Part shown: positions 10,266 to 18,777 of the stretch, one piece after another
Layout: each line of letters opens with the position of its first letter
Position numbering within the stretch: the first letter of the stretch is position 1
From: Pseudomonadota bacterium
GTDB lineage: Bacteria; Desulfobacterota; Desulfovibrionia; Desulfovibrionales; Desulfovibrionaceae
Direction of reading: 5' to 3'
DNA: 64,000 nt
Assembly (NCBI GenBank): GCA_018822105.1
Contig: JAHJLB010000051.1
Location: 62,001 to 126,000, forward strand
The notes under the pieces: model-generated
What the model saw: the letters and a program-made list of their open reading frames with translations, nothing else
The model's database searches: none
Told to the model about the DNA's origin: nothing
Program-made: the position numbers and the translations under genes

Positions 10266-11644
10266 CCCCCAGCCTCGGACACCCCCCTTCCAGCCCGCAG
10301 CGACGAGACCTCCCCGCTGACGAACTCCGCCAGGGTCACATTGGCCGCGCTGCCGCGCATGGCCTTGTCGAACTCCGCGAAAAGCGCATCCACGCGGCCG
10401 TCGTCGCTCATGAGCATGCCGCATTCGTCCCCGCCGCCGCACTCCAGCACGGCCTTGGCCACGTCCGCCACCCGGATGAGCTCCGGAGACACCGCCAGGG
10501 TGAAGCTGCGCGCCTCCTCGCTGGCTATCTCCACGGTCAGCCCCACCTCGGCCAGGAGCCCCAGCACATCCTCCAGGACATCCACGGGCAGGCGCAGGGT
10601 CTGGGCGATCTGGGGCAAGGGCTGCGGGGGCAGCCCGGCCTGAAACCGCGTGGTCAGGTGCGCCAGGGCCAGCAGGGCCGACTTCTGGCGCGAGGCCGGG
10701 CTCAGGCCTTCGGACAGCCCCCGGCGCACGTAGGCGTGCAGGTGCTGGGCGGCAAAGGAGATCTCTGCGCCAAGCAGCACCAGCACCCAGCTGATGTACA
10801 GCCAGATCAGGAACAGCGGCAGCTGGGCGAAGCTGCCATAGATGGCGTTGTACTTCGTGAAGCCGATCTGCCAGTGGATGTAGGCCCACTGGGCGGTCTG
10901 CCACATGCTGCCGGCCACAACCCCGCCCACCGCCGCCGCCTTGAGCTTGACGCGCGTGTTCGGAATGAAGGCGTAGGCAAAGGTGAAGCCCATCCAGACC
11001 AGGGCCAGGGACATGCCCTTGAGCAACAGCCGCTCCAGCCACTCCAGGGCCGGGTTGGCCACAAAGGCGTGCACCATGTCGGTCTTCTGCAGGGCCACGG
11101 TGAAGCTGGCGGCCACCAGCACCACCAGCGGGCAGATGACGATGATGGAGAAGAAGTCCGTGAACTTGCGCCAGTTGGTGCGGCCCTTCTTCACCGCCCA
11201 GATGGTGTTGAAGGCGCGCTCCACGTTGCCCACGGTGGTGAACACGGTGAGCAGAAGCGCGCCAACGCCCATCCAGCCCAGGGTCTTGACGTTGGTGTTG
11301 CCGATGTACTGGAGGATCTTGTCCACCACCTCGGTCCGCCCGGCGGAAACGCCCAGGAGAAAGTTGCGGAAGAACTCCGCGTTCTGCAGGCCGAAGCCCT
11401 TGGATATGGAGAAGGCCACGGCCAGGAGCGGCACGATGGCCAGGATGGTGGTGAAGGTCAGCGCCGAGGCCCGGATGATGCAATGGTCGGCCAGAAACCC
11501 GGAGATGACCATGTACACCATGCGCGACAGGGCGTAGGCGCGGTCGCGCCAGCCCGCCAGGCTGCCCAGATCCTTGCTCCAGATGTCCTGCCGAAAATGG
11601 CGCAGGACGTTGCCCTTGACGGTCTTGAGCGTCACCTTGGCCAT
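10259..11644 (-). CDS. YihY/BrkB-family inner-membrane protein
   Basis: A 461-residue polytopic protein of the YihY/BrkB (UPF0761) family, once misnamed RNase BN. It has about six transmembrane segments between residues 45 and 300, including the family features SALTFTTILAIVPLLAV, GRTNWRKF and a late helix FLIWLYISWVLVLLGAEISFA. Beyond residue 320 there is a soluble extension with a winged-helix look (LPQIAQTLRLPVDVLEDVL), found in some family members. The role is unknown; transport has been proposed. It lies 31 bp downstream in coding sense from the adjacent upstream gene boundary, and asmA follows on the same strand. Confidence 0.85.
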   Translation of the reverse strand: MAKVTLKTVKGNVLRHFRQDIWSKDLGSLAGWRDRAYALSRMVYMVISGFLADHCIIRASALTFTTILAIVPLLAVAFSISKGFGLQNAEFFRNFLLGVSAGRTEVVDKILQYIGNTNVKTLGWMGVGALLLTVFTTVGNVERAFNTIWAVKKGRTNWRKFTDFFSIIVICPLVVLVAASFTVALQKTDMVHAFVANPALEWLERLLLKGMSLALVWMGFTFAYAFIPNTRVKLKAAAVGGVVAGSMWQTAQWAYIHWQIGFTKYNAIYGSFAQLPLFLIWLYISWVLVLLGAEISFAAQHLHAYVRRGLSEGLSPASRQKSALLALAHLTTRFQAGLPPQPLPQIAQTLRLPVDVLEDVLGLLAEVGLTVEIASEEARSFTLAVSPELIRVADVAKAVLECGGGDECGMLMSDDGRVDALFAEFDKAMRGSAANVTLAEFVSGEVSSLRAGRGVSEAGGQ

Positions 11645-11675
11645 GAGAATCCCTCCACTCCGTCTGCGCTGCCGG

Positions 11676-14600
11676 CTAAAACAAGAGGTCCTTGAAGAAC
11701 TTTATGGGCTTGAGCGGGATGCCCAGGATCTCTTTGATGGTATTGTTGATGAGCAGCCCCGCAGGGATCTCCATCTCCGGATCCTTGAGCCGTCCAAAGA
11801 CCTTGATGGGCACATCGGGCACTCCGGGCATGTTGGCCGTGAGGCTCACGTTGATGCTGTCCTCGGCCATGGAGAAGCTGCCCCGGCCGGTCACAATATT
11901 GTCCGGCCCCTCCAGGCGGAAGTCGTTGCTCTGGAACACGCCGCCGGCCACCTTCAGCTTGGCGCCAGCCTGCCAGAAGGGCGTGCCGGCATGGCGCGGA
12001 GCGCCGCCCGCCTGGGCCGTCGCGCCGGGACGCCGGGGCGGCGGCGGGGCCTCCGCCGAGCCGGAAAGGGCGTAGGAGCCCTCCAGGATCTTGAAGCCGG
12101 CCATCCCCTCCAGGGTGCGCAGCACCTCCGTGTCCGTGGCGCCCACCCCGCCGACATCCAGGAACAGGTCCGTCTTGCCCGTGACATATTCCTTGCCCGC
12201 CCAGCCAAGCATGAAGCCTCCGGCCTGGAAGTCCTTGGCCGCAAGGGACAGCCGCAGCTGCATATCGTGCTGTCCGGCCTGGGCCACCACCTCGCCCGAG
12301 AGGTCACCCCCATAAAACTCCGCAGCCAGAGGCTTGACCACGAGGGTTCCGCCCTTGGCCGAGACTGTGGCCTTGAGATTTCGCGCGGAGAGCCCGTGGA
12401 GCTTGAACCTGCGGAAGCTCAGGCTGCCGTCCAGCATCAGCTCGCGCAGTTCCTCCACGGGCAGGGGCTCCGGCGCCGGGCGCGGCTCCACCCGGCCGGA
12501 ACGCCTGGACGAGGGCTCCGGCGCCGCAAGATACCGGTCCAGGTCCAGGGCGCCAGCCTGCAGGCTGAAGGACTGCTGCACGGGCGCATCGCCCTGCGCG
12601 GGGAACTGCACGGAGTAGTTGCCGCGCACCGAGGTGTCGTCCATCTGGGCGCTCAGGTTCGTGAGCTGCACGCCCTTGGCGCTCACCGTCAGGTCGGCCT
12701 CGCCCGTGATCCGGGTCAGGGCGCGGCGGTCCGAGGGCTTGAGCGGCCGCATGTCCAGGGCCGCCAGCACGCGTTTGGGGTCGCCGTCCTGGCAGCGCAC
12801 ATGCCCGGCCAGGCTGAACTTCGAGCCCAGTATCTGCTTGCCGCCGAGGCTGCCCGCAAGGTTCAGCCCGCATGTCTGCGCGGACGCTGTGGTGAGGGTC
12901 AAGGTCTGGGCGGCAAAATCCGCGCCGCCCCGGCCGGAGAACACGGCCTCGTTCTCCCGCTTGGGCAGGAACCAGCCCTTGATCCGCCCGGACAGGCTGG
13001 CGTTCGCAAGGGTGAGGCCGCCATGCGGGCCAGGCCGCACCTGGGTTGCAAACTTGCTGTCCAGGTTCAGCAGGGGCCTGGTGCCGACGGCGGAGAGGCT
13101 TCCCTCGGCCTGCACGGCCCAGTCGGCGTCCCCGGCCGGTGCCGAGGAGAGCCGGGCCTGGGCGGCCAAGGAGGAGAAGGACATGCGCTTGGACTGGTCG
13201 GCGGGCTTCCCCGGCGCCGGGGTCTTGCCCTCGCCCCATTCCAGGATGGCCGGGGCGATGCTCAGGGACACGTCGCCCGTGGCCCGGCGCAGCACCTGCG
13301 ACACCTTGGCCGCAGGCGCCTGGGGCGCCTTGGGCACTCCGCCGCGCAGGCGCAGGTCCAGTTTCCCGCTGACACGGCTGGCTGGCCGGTCCAGCCAGGA
13401 CACCTGGCCCGGGTCCAGGCCCTCCAGCCTCAGGCTGCCGGACAGCCCCAGCACCGGGCTTTCAGCCGTTCCGGCAAAGCTTGCGGCCAGCTCCCCGGAG
13501 AACTGTCCGCCCTCGGCCTTGGCAGGCCGGAGGGCCAGCCGGTGCGCACCGCCCGCCGCCTTCCACTCCAGCAGCGCCCCCTGGGCCGAGACGCCCGCCA
13601 GCTTCAGGGTCCCCGCCGTCAGCCGCCCCTGGCCCCCGACCTCGCGCAGGTACGCCAGGGGCAGATCCCTCACCAGCAGGGACGGGGCCGTGGCGTTGGC
13701 GTTCAGCGCCGCCGCGTAGGCGTCCAGATCCAGGCGGTCCGCCGTGAGGTCGTACTCCAGGCCGGGCTTGTCGCCAAAGCCCAGGCGCACCTTCCCCCGG
13801 ACAAGCGCGCCGTCAAGCCTGGCGTCGGAGCTGGTGAAGGTCATCTCCTCCTCGTTGACGAAGAGGTCAACCAGCCCTTCGGCGCTTGACAGCGCACCCT
13901 GGTGGTCGGCGGGAATGGTGTGCGGGAAATAGGCGTTGATGACCGCGCGCGGGCTCAGACGCGATGCGGCGACCCTGCCGCGCATCTCAAAACGGTCCAG
14001 AAAATCCACAAAGGTCAGCTCGCCCGAAAGGTCCGCGCCGAGCACTTTCACGCGCAGGCCGGACAGGCGCAGGTTCCGGTCGCCCTCCTCCACGCTCAGG
14101 TTCGCAGCCACCTCCGCCTTGGGCGAACTCGCCGGCAGGAAGGTCCCGCCCACCCGGCCTTGCGCCACGGTCTCGCTGAACAGGACCCGGCTCGCAGCCG
14201 CATCCCAGCGCAGCTTGCCCGAAATGTCGAGACGGCTGTCCAGACCGGGCCTGGGCCAGTAGAAGTCGCAGGAAAGGGCAAAGGCCAGGGGTTTTCCGCT
14301 TTCGATACGCCCGGTGCTCAGGGTGAGCCCGGAGAGCTCATAGGACTGGTTGCGCTTCTCGTCCACAAGGGAGGCCTTGCCCCCGGCGATGCGCACGCCC
14401 CGGATATTGATCTTGCGGAAATGGGTGTCCTGCGCGCCCAGGGCGTTTTCGCCCTCGCGCAGGCGTGCCACCAGGGCCTCCCAGTTGCCCACGCCCTCGG
14501 CGTTGATGCGCAGGGACACCGTGGCGTCCGTGAATTCCACCATGTCCAGGGAAAGCCGGCGCGCGAAAAGCGGCAGGACACGGATGCGCGCCGAAAGGGA

Positions 14601-14870
14601 GCTGGCAGTGAGCATGGGCTCCGGGCCGAAGCCCTGCGCATTGCCCAGGCGCACGCCGCGGGCGGAAAGCCCAAGCCAGGGGAACACGCTGACGCCCAGC
14701 TCGCCTTCGAGTCCGACCTCCTGGCCGGTGGCCTCCTGCATGAGCCGGGCGAATTCGGCGCGGAACTCCGGGGTGCGCATGTAGTGCGAGACCCACAGCA
14801 CCGCGCCCCCGCCCAAGAGCAGCGATACGGCCAGGCAGCCCAGGAGGATGAGGTACAATTTCCGGCGCAT
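11676..14870 (-). CDS. AsmA-family envelope protein
   Basis: A 1064-residue AsmA-like protein of the group now thought to form periplasmic bridges for lipid traffic or to modulate outer-membrane assembly. It has an N-terminal anchor (about residues 5-27), the conserved AsmA start FPWLGLSARGVRLG and then repeated beta-rich segments. The C-terminal DUF3971/AsmA_2-like end includes LEGMAGFKILEGSYAL, VPDVPIKVFGRLKDP and a final LGIPLKPIKFF. It is longer than E. coli AsmA (about 617 aa). The gene follows lpxI and closes the lipid A/Bam/Lol envelope operon, a context that fits an outer-membrane lipid role. Confidence 0.88.
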   Translation of the reverse strand: MRRKLYLILLGCLAVSLLLGGGAVLWVSHYMRTPEFRAEFARLMQEATGQEVGLEGELGVSVFPWLGLSARGVRLGNAQGFGPEPMLTASSLSARIRVLPLFARRLSLDMVEFTDATVSLRINAEGVGNWEALVARLREGENALGAQDTHFRKINIRGVRIAGGKASLVDEKRNQSYELSGLTLSTGRIESGKPLAFALSCDFYWPRPGLDSRLDISGKLRWDAAASRVLFSETVAQGRVGGTFLPASSPKAEVAANLSVEEGDRNLRLSGLRVKVLGADLSGELTFVDFLDRFEMRGRVAASRLSPRAVINAYFPHTIPADHQGALSSAEGLVDLFVNEEEMTFTSSDARLDGALVRGKVRLGFGDKPGLEYDLTADRLDLDAYAAALNANATAPSLLVRDLPLAYLREVGGQGRLTAGTLKLAGVSAQGALLEWKAAGGAHRLALRPAKAEGGQFSGELAASFAGTAESPVLGLSGSLRLEGLDPGQVSWLDRPASRVSGKLDLRLRGGVPKAPQAPAAKVSQVLRRATGDVSLSIAPAILEWGEGKTPAPGKPADQSKRMSFSSLAAQARLSSAPAGDADWAVQAEGSLSAVGTRPLLNLDSKFATQVRPGPHGGLTLANASLSGRIKGWFLPKRENEAVFSGRGGADFAAQTLTLTTASAQTCGLNLAGSLGGKQILGSKFSLAGHVRCQDGDPKRVLAALDMRPLKPSDRRALTRITGEADLTVSAKGVQLTNLSAQMDDTSVRGNYSVQFPAQGDAPVQQSFSLQAGALDLDRYLAAPEPSSRRSGRVEPRPAPEPLPVEELRELMLDGSLSFRRFKLHGLSARNLKATVSAKGGTLVVKPLAAEFYGGDLSGEVVAQAGQHDMQLRLSLAAKDFQAGGFMLGWAGKEYVTGKTDLFLDVGGVGATDTEVLRTLEGMAGFKILEGSYALSGSAEAPPPPRRPGATAQAGGAPRHAGTPFWQAGAKLKVAGGVFQSNDFRLEGPDNIVTGRGSFSMAEDSINVSLTANMPGVPDVPIKVFGRLKDPEMEIPAGLLINNTIKEILGIPLKPIKFFKDLLF

Positions 14871-14955
14871 GTGCTCCGCCCGTCAGTTCTCGGCTTCGGC
14901 AGCCGGTTGCGGAACCAGAGGTCTGCCGCATCAGGAGCATAGCTGGTTTGCGCCG

Positions 14956-14975
14956 CCCCGGCAAGGACGCCGGGG
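14956..14975 (-). terminator. GC-rich hairpin between lpxI and asmA
   Basis: A perfect 7-bp stem, CCCCGGC with GCCGGGG, encloses a 6-base loop 20 bases beyond the lpxI stop codon on the minus strand. No run of T follows, so it may be a weak or Rho-assisted terminator, or an attenuator that lowers asmA expression, rather than a full stop. Confidence 0.35.
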
Positions 14976-14995
14976 TTTGGGGCGCTAGGCGGGAA

Positions 14996-15817
14996 TCAGG
15001 CCTGGTCCAATCCCACGATGGCGATGCCCGCCTTGTCCGCAACGCTCAGCGTGGCCTCCAGGTCGAAGAACAGGCTTTTGCCCGCCTCCACGCCCAGGCA
15101 GGAGGCCTTGGCCTTGGCCATGAGGCGCACCGTGTCCAGCCCGACGCTGGGCAGGTCCACGCGCTCCTCCTGTCCGGGCTTGACCACCTTGACCACCACG
15201 CACCCGGCGCCGCCCAGTTCGCAGCCCCGCAGGATGGCCGCGTCCGTGCCCTCAAGGGCCTCCACGGCGGCCACGATGCCCTCGCGCAGGACAACGCACT
15301 GGCCGATGTCCAGGCGTCCCAGCTCCCGGGCCATCAGGGCCCCGGCGCGCAGATCGGCCCATTCGCGCTCGTCCGGGGCGCGGCGGGTGAGCACGCCCGG
15401 CGGGGTCAGGAGCCCGGGCGCGTAGCTCTGGGGAGACACCACGGCCATGCCCTCGCCTTCCAGAAGGGTGGTGAAGGCGCGCAGGATGGCGTCATCGCCG
15501 CGTCCCTTGAGGGAGAACAGGAGCTTGACGGCGCGGGCGTCGAGATGCCGGATGTCCATGACGCCCGGCTTGTTGATGGCTCCGGCCATCATGGCCTCCT
15601 GCACCTGATGTTCTCTGAAGAATTCGACGAGCCTGGCCAGTTGGCCGAGCTTCAGCTCGCGGTAGACGTCGGCCAGGGGATAGACTTCCGGGTTGGTGTG
15701 GCCCGAAAAACCGGCCACCACCAGGCGGTGCCCGGCGTCCTTGACTCCGCGCGCCACCATCACCGGGAACTGGCGTCCGCCGGCGATGAGTCCGACGACC
15801 TTGGGGCCTGCGCTCAT
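14996..15817 (-). CDS. lpxI: UDP-2,3-diacylglucosamine pyrophosphatase LpxI
   Basis: LpxI (DUF1009) converts UDP-2,3-diacylglucosamine to lipid X and UMP. It replaces LpxH in many non-enteric bacteria. The 273 residues show the N-terminal domain start KVVGLIAGGRQFP, the family motif AGAINKPGVMDIR (about residues 78-90) and the C-terminal domain with LDIGQCVVL, EALEGTDAAI and a late segment LPSVGLDTV. It sits directly downstream of lpxA, so the early lipid A enzymes LpxA, LpxD and LpxI are made together. No lpxC, lpxB or lpxK is present in this window. Confidence 0.95.
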   Translation of the reverse strand: MSAGPKVVGLIAGGRQFPVMVARGVKDAGHRLVVAGFSGHTNPEVYPLADVYRELKLGQLARLVEFFREHQVQEAMMAGAINKPGVMDIRHLDARAVKLLFSLKGRGDDAILRAFTTLLEGEGMAVVSPQSYAPGLLTPPGVLTRRAPDEREWADLRAGALMARELGRLDIGQCVVLREGIVAAVEALEGTDAAILRGCELGGAGCVVVKVVKPGQEERVDLPSVGLDTVRLMAKAKASCLGVEAGKSLFFDLEATLSVADKAGIAIVGLDQA

Positions 15818-15867
15818 CTCTCCCCCCGTGTGGCTATGGCCTGGAGCAAGGGGCCCTGGCTCCCCGG

Positions 15868-16677
15868 CTAGTCGTCGCCGTTGGAGCTCTTCCCGGCGTC
15901 GCTGCTGATGCCGCGCACCGTGCCGCGCACGAACTCCACCAGGCGCACCACCTCAGGCACGCTTGAAAGCTCTTCCAGGGCCTTGGCCAGGGCCTCCTCG
16001 CGCATCAGCCCCGAGCGGAAGATGATGCGGTAGGCCTTCTTGATGGCCCCGATGGTGGCGCTGGGAAAGCCCTTGCGCTTGAGCCCGATGAGATTCGGGC
16101 CATAGAGCTTGGCTCGGGTGCCCTGGGCCAGCATGTAGGGCGGCACGTCGTTGCTGTAGCCGGAGAGCCCGCCCAGGAAGGCGTATTCGCCGATGCGGGC
16201 GTACTGCTGCACCGCGGCCATGCCGGAGACAATGGCGTGGTCGCCGATGTCCACGTGCCCGGCCATGCTCACGGCGTTGGCCACGATGACGTGGTCGCCG
16301 ATGCGGCAGTCATGGGCCACATGGGCATAGGCCATGAACAGGCAATGCGAGCCGATGGTGGTCACGGCAAGGCCCTGTGGCGTGCCCCGGTGCACGGTGA
16401 CGTACTCGCGGAAATGGTTGTCGCAACCGATGCGCACCCAGGTCTCCTCGCCCTTGAAGCCCAGGTGCTGGGGGGCGTCGCCGATGCAGGCATAGGAGTG
16501 GATGTGGTTGTCCGGCCCCATCTGGGTATAGTTCTTGGCCTGGGAAAACGCGTCAAAAATGCAGCCGTCGCCGATCTCGACCTTTTCCTCGATGACGCAG
16601 TAGGCGCCAATGGTCACGTTCTCACCGAGCTTGGCGCCCGGATGAACCACAGCGGTGGCATGGATGCTCGTGGGCAC
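15868..16677 (-). CDS. lpxA: UDP-N-acetylglucosamine acyltransferase LpxA
   Basis: The first enzyme of lipid A synthesis: it moves a 3-hydroxyacyl chain from acyl carrier protein to UDP-GlcNAc. The 269 residues form a left-handed beta-helix of hexapeptide repeats with the family inserts GDAPQHLGFKGEE and the catalytic histidine H122 in YAHVAHDC; the C-terminal helices begin near residue 190. The start is GTG at 16677, overlapping the fabZ stop by one base (TAGTG), so reinitiation is likely. The C-terminal tail after residue 255 is longer than in E. coli LpxA and poorly conserved. Confidence 0.96.
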   Translation of the reverse strand: MPTSIHATAVVHPGAKLGENVTIGAYCVIEEKVEIGDGCIFDAFSQAKNYTQMGPDNHIHSYACIGDAPQHLGFKGEETWVRIGCDNHFREYVTVHRGTPQGLAVTTIGSHCLFMAYAHVAHDCRIGDHVIVANAVSMAGHVDIGDHAIVSGMAAVQQYARIGEYAFLGGLSGYSNDVPPYMLAQGTRAKLYGPNLIGLKRKGFPSATIGAIKKAYRIIFRSGLMREEALAKALEELSSVPEVVRLVEFVRGTVRGISSDAGKSSNGDD

Positions 16678-17141
16678 TACATTTTCCCCTTGTCCACGAT
16701 GGCCGCGGTGAATACGCCCTCGGCCACCAGCTCTCCGTCCACGGTGGCGCGGCCCTGCATCTTCCAGATGTTCATCTTGCGGCGGATAAGGCTGGCGTCC
16801 AGGTGCAGGCGGTCGCCGGGCACCACGGGACGGCGGAACTTGGCCGCGTCGATGCCCGTGAACAGGAACAGCTTGTCCTGGGCATCGATGCCCATGGACT
16901 TGACCACGAAGATCCCGCCGGCCTGGGCCAGGGCCTCCATGATGAGCACGCCAGGCATGATGGGCACTCCGGGGAAGTGCCCCTGGAAGAAGCCCTCGTT
17001 GATGCTGACGTTCTTATAGGCCTGGATGCTCACGCCGGATTCGAAGGAGACCACGCGGTCCACCAGCAGAAAAGGATACCGGTGCGGCAGCATGTCCATG
17101 ATGCGGCGGATGTCGTCGATGTGCGCGGTGGCGTCACTCAT
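16677..17141 (-). CDS. fabZ: 3-hydroxyacyl-ACP dehydratase FabZ
   Basis: Dehydrates 3-hydroxyacyl-ACP in fatty acid elongation and competes with LpxA and LpxD for that substrate, which explains its place between them. The hot-dog fold protein of 154 residues has LPHRYPFLLVDRV and the active-site region GHFPGVPIMPGVLIMEALAQ, with catalytic H55 and E69. It overlaps lpxD by 8 bp upstream and lpxA by 1 bp downstream, a tightly coupled arrangement common in Gram-negative bacteria. Confidence 0.97.
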   Translation of the reverse strand: MSDATAHIDDIRRIMDMLPHRYPFLLVDRVVSFESGVSIQAYKNVSINEGFFQGHFPGVPIMPGVLIMEALAQAGGIFVVKSMGIDAQDKLFLFTGIDAAKFRRPVVPGDRLHLDASLIRRKMNIWKMQGRATVDGELVAEGVFTAAIVDKGKM

Positions 17142-18168
17142 GGCTGCTCTCCTTGGTCTTGTCCTGCCGTTCCGCCAGGGCCTTCTCCAGCCGGCGCACG
17201 CGGCGCGCCAGTTCCGGCAGCTTCGGAAGCGTCAGCGACATCTTGAGATAGGTTGCTATGTCCATGGCGGGCGAGCCGCCAACCATGGCCCCTGACGGCA
17301 GATCCTGGCCCACGCCGGACTGCGCTGCGACCTGGACGCCGTCGCCCAGGGAAATGTTGTCGCGCAGGGCCGACTGCCCGGCCATCACAACCCCATTGCC
17401 GATCGTCGAGCTGCCCGCAAGGCCAGCCTGGGCGATGATCAGGCAGTGCCTGCCGGTCTGCACATTGTGGGCGATCTGCACGAGGTTGTCGACCTTGGTG
17501 CCGTCGCCCAGGCGGGTGGCGTCCAGGGCGGCGCGGTCAATGGCCGTGTTGGCCCCGATCTCCACCTGGCTGCCGATGACCACATTGCCCACCTGGGGGA
17601 TCTTCACGTGGCCTGACGGCCCCTGGGCATAACCGTACCCGTCGCTGCCGAGCACCGCGCCGGCCTGGACCAGAACGTCCTCGCCCAGGACAGTGGCGGC
17701 CATGAGCACGACATTGGGATACAGGGTGCAGTTGCGCCCGAGCACACAGTCTTCGCCCACGTAGACGCCGGGGAAAAGCGTGCTGCCCTCGCCCAGCTGC
17801 GCCCGCGCGCCCACGAAGGCGAAGGGGTACACGGTGACGTTGGCGCCGAGCATGGCCTCCGGATGGACAAAGGCCTGGGGGCTCACGCCCTGCATGCATC
17901 CCTGGGGCCTGGCGAAAAGCGCCACCACCCGCGCCCAGTCCAGCTTGGGGTTGGGACTTAGGAGGCAGGCCCGCCCCTCCGGAGCGGAGGCCTCCTCGCA
18001 AAGCACCACCCCCGCCGCGCTGGAGGCCAGCTGGGGCAGATAGCTGCGGCTCAGCAGCGGGGCGATCTCCCCCGGTCCGGCCAGGGCCAGGGTATTCACC
18101 CCGGATACCTCAAGGTCGTGGCCGGTGAAGGTCAAACAGACCTTCCCGGCCACTTCGGACAGACGCAT
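17134..18168 (-). CDS. lpxD: UDP-3-O-acylglucosamine N-acyltransferase LpxD
   Basis: The third step of lipid A synthesis, N-acylation of UDP-3-O-acyl-glucosamine. The 344 residues comprise an N-terminal uridine-binding domain (MRLSEVAGKV to about residue 95), a hexapeptide beta-helix with GSDGYGYAQG and VDNLVQIAHNVQTG (the histidine is the catalytic base), and a short C-terminal coiled helix (ARRVRRLEKALAER). The ATG at 18168 gives the usual N-terminus; an open frame runs farther upstream, but it overlaps ompH in another frame and is not LpxD-like. It lies 14 bp after ompH. Confidence 0.95.
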   Translation of the reverse strand: MRLSEVAGKVCLTFTGHDLEVSGVNTLALAGPGEIAPLLSRSYLPQLASSAAGVVLCEEASAPEGRACLLSPNPKLDWARVVALFARPQGCMQGVSPQAFVHPEAMLGANVTVYPFAFVGARAQLGEGSTLFPGVYVGEDCVLGRNCTLYPNVVLMAATVLGEDVLVQAGAVLGSDGYGYAQGPSGHVKIPQVGNVVIGSQVEIGANTAIDRAALDATRLGDGTKVDNLVQIAHNVQTGRHCLIIAQAGLAGSSTIGNGVVMAGQSALRDNISLGDGVQVAAQSGVGQDLPSGAMVGGSPAMDIATYLKMSLTLPKLPELARRVRRLEKALAERQDKTKESSHE

Positions 18169-18182
18169 GTAAAGGCTCCGGA

Positions 18183-18719
18183 CTACTTCTTGGGCCGCTG
18201 GTGCCAAGCCTTGTTCAGCTCCAGGGTCACGGCCTTGGTCACGTCGGTGGAGGGCTCGGCGTAATAGAGAATGCCGGGCAGCCGGGCCATGAGGAAGGTC
18301 ACGCCGTTCTTGGCGCAATAGTCGCGCACGACCTCACCCAGGACGCGCTCAATCTCGGCAAGCTTGCTGCTCTGCTCGCGGTTGGCGGCGTTCTGGAACA
18401 TGCGCACGGCCTCGTTCAGCTCGAACTCCTTGCGGCGGAGCTCACGCTCCTTGTCCTGCCGGGCGTCCGGGGCCAGGGCAAAGGCCTGCTTCTGGAAGTC
18501 TTCCTGCATCTTCATGAAGTCCTTGCCCTGCCTGTCGATCCTGTCGCGCTCCGGCTTCAGCTTGGCCTCAAGCTGCTTGATGGCCTCAGCGCCGGGCTCG
18601 GAATTCTTCAGGGTCTCGGTGGGGTCGAAAACGGCTATCTTCACCGCTACGGGCCCGGCGGCGAGAGCCGCGGACGGGAGCAGGGTCAGCAACAGGGCGA
18701 GTGCCAAAAACTTACGCAT
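18183..18719 (-). CDS. ompH: OmpH/Skp-type periplasmic chaperone
   Basis: A Skp-like chaperone that holds unfolded outer-membrane proteins for delivery to BamA. The 178-residue precursor has a signal peptide ending at about ALAAG (residue 22), then a short beta segment KIAVFDPTETLKNS, a long charged coiled-coil (about residues 45-125, with the expected heptads) and a C-terminal strand region YCAKNGVTFLMA. It follows bamA by 58 bp, and that gap contains a perfect palindrome. The family order bamA-ompH-lpxD is widely conserved. Confidence 0.92.
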   Translation of the reverse strand: MRKFLALALLLTLLPSAALAAGPVAVKIAVFDPTETLKNSEPGAEAIKQLEAKLKPERDRIDRQGKDFMKMQEDFQKQAFALAPDARQDKERELRRKEFELNEAVRMFQNAANREQSSKLAEIERVLGEVVRDYCAKNGVTFLMARLPGILYYAEPSTDVTKAVTLELNKAWHQRPKK

Positions 18720-18754
18720 GTCAGATACTCCTTTCACCAGTTGTTTGATGCAAA

Positions 18755-18768
18755 CCTTATCGATAAGG
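18755..18768. promoter_or_regulatory. 14-bp perfect palindrome between bamA and ompH
   Basis: The palindrome CCTTATCGATAAGG lies in the 58-bp gap between the bamA stop and the ompH start, in an AT-richer stretch than the surrounding genes. It could be a protein-binding dyad or a small RNA hairpin affecting ompH translation. No T-run follows, so it is not a standard terminator. Confidence 0.35.
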
Positions 18769-18777
18769 GACAAGCCG

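Noticed and set aside
11574-13889. Very long open frame antisense to asmA
   Set aside because: Compositional shadow of the high-GC asmA gene; no motif, and the opposite strand encodes a recognisable protein.
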